Source of the DNA: Alphaproteobacteria bacterium
GTDB lineage: Bacteria > Pseudomonadota > Alphaproteobacteria > Rhizobiales > Hyphomicrobiaceae
Length of the DNA stretch: 6,185 nt
NCBI GenBank assembly: GCA_024279745.1
Contig: JAJRRE010000101.1
Coordinates: forward strand, 1-6,185
Reading direction: 5' to 3'
Shown here: positions 6,077 to 6,185 of the stretch, in pieces
How positions within the stretch are numbered: position 1 is the stretch's first letter
Layout of the letters: every line of letters starts with the position of its first letter
Position numbers and translations under genes: made by a program
Notes under the pieces: generated by a model
Told to the model about the DNA's origin: nothing
Database searches by the model: none
What the model saw: only the letters and a program-made list of their open reading frames with translations

Positions 6077-6089
6077 TATTGCAATGATC
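6074..6089. promoter_or_regulatory. 16-bp near-palindrome upstream of ppdK, candidate operator
   Basis: GATTATTGCAATGATC pairs with itself in 7 of 8 positions per half, with a perfect ATTGCAAT core. It lies 45-60 nt upstream of the ppdK ATG, where a repressor or activator site would be plausible. I do not recognise a specific regulator. Confidence 0.4.
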
Positions 6090-6120
6090 GGCCCCTTGAA
6101 TTCCCTCAGCCCGTCGCCAT

Positions 6121-6185
6121 TTAAAAGCGCCGCGCCAAACCAATCGGGACCGCCCCTAGCACACCCTTTACAATTTCGCGTGGCG
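6121..6185 (-). CDS. Possible C-terminal end of an upstream gene (partial)
   Basis: One minus-strand frame entering from the right edge reads 20 residues, ending GAVPIGLARRF, before a TAA at 6121-6123. Its composition is plausible for the end of a GC-rich gene. A second frame is also open from the edge down to a TGA overlapping the ppdK start, so the choice is uncertain. Too little is present to identify a family. Confidence 0.25.
   Translation of the reverse strand, partial: PREIVKGVLGAVPIGLARRF

Overview
The window looks like a piece of an alphaproteobacterial chromosome. The genes are GC-rich, their start sites carry AAGGAG or AGGAGG ribosome binding sites, and the pyruvate phosphate dikinase is of the bacterial type common in that class. 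The assignment is an inference from protein style; no rRNA or other marker gene is present. No transposase, integrase, CRISPR array, tRNA or rRNA was found. No multi-gene novel system was recognised.

Layout, left to right. Positions 1-170 are an AT-rich (about 35% GC) non-coding edge with two inverted repeats. Positions 171-872 (minus) encode an SRAP/YedK/HMCES-family protein that shields abasic sites in single-stranded DNA, with all its catalytic residues. A 186-bp divergent intergenic region separates it from 1059-2111 (plus), an exported DUF3179 protein with the family's His and CxxC signature. Positions 2112-2447 form a convergent intergenic region with short direct repeats and small hairpins but no credible gene. 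Positions 2448-3092 (minus) encode a small secreted protein that resembles the two ends of a type 1 (Leu/Ile/Val-type) periplasmic binding protein with the middle missing. Positions 3330-6029 (minus) encode full-length pyruvate phosphate dikinase (ppdK). A strong intrinsic terminator at 3217-3252 separates it from the binding-protein-like gene. The right edge (6030-6185) holds the ppdK leader, with a 9-bp tandem repeat and a 16-bp near-palindrome, and possibly the last codons of another minus-strand gene.

The genes do not form an obvious pathway: one central-carbon enzyme, one DNA-damage protein and two exported proteins of unclear role, each apparently with its own transcription signals. The points most worth a second look are the shortened binding-protein-like gene, the near-palindrome and repeat in front of ppdK, and the uncharacterised DUF3179 protein.
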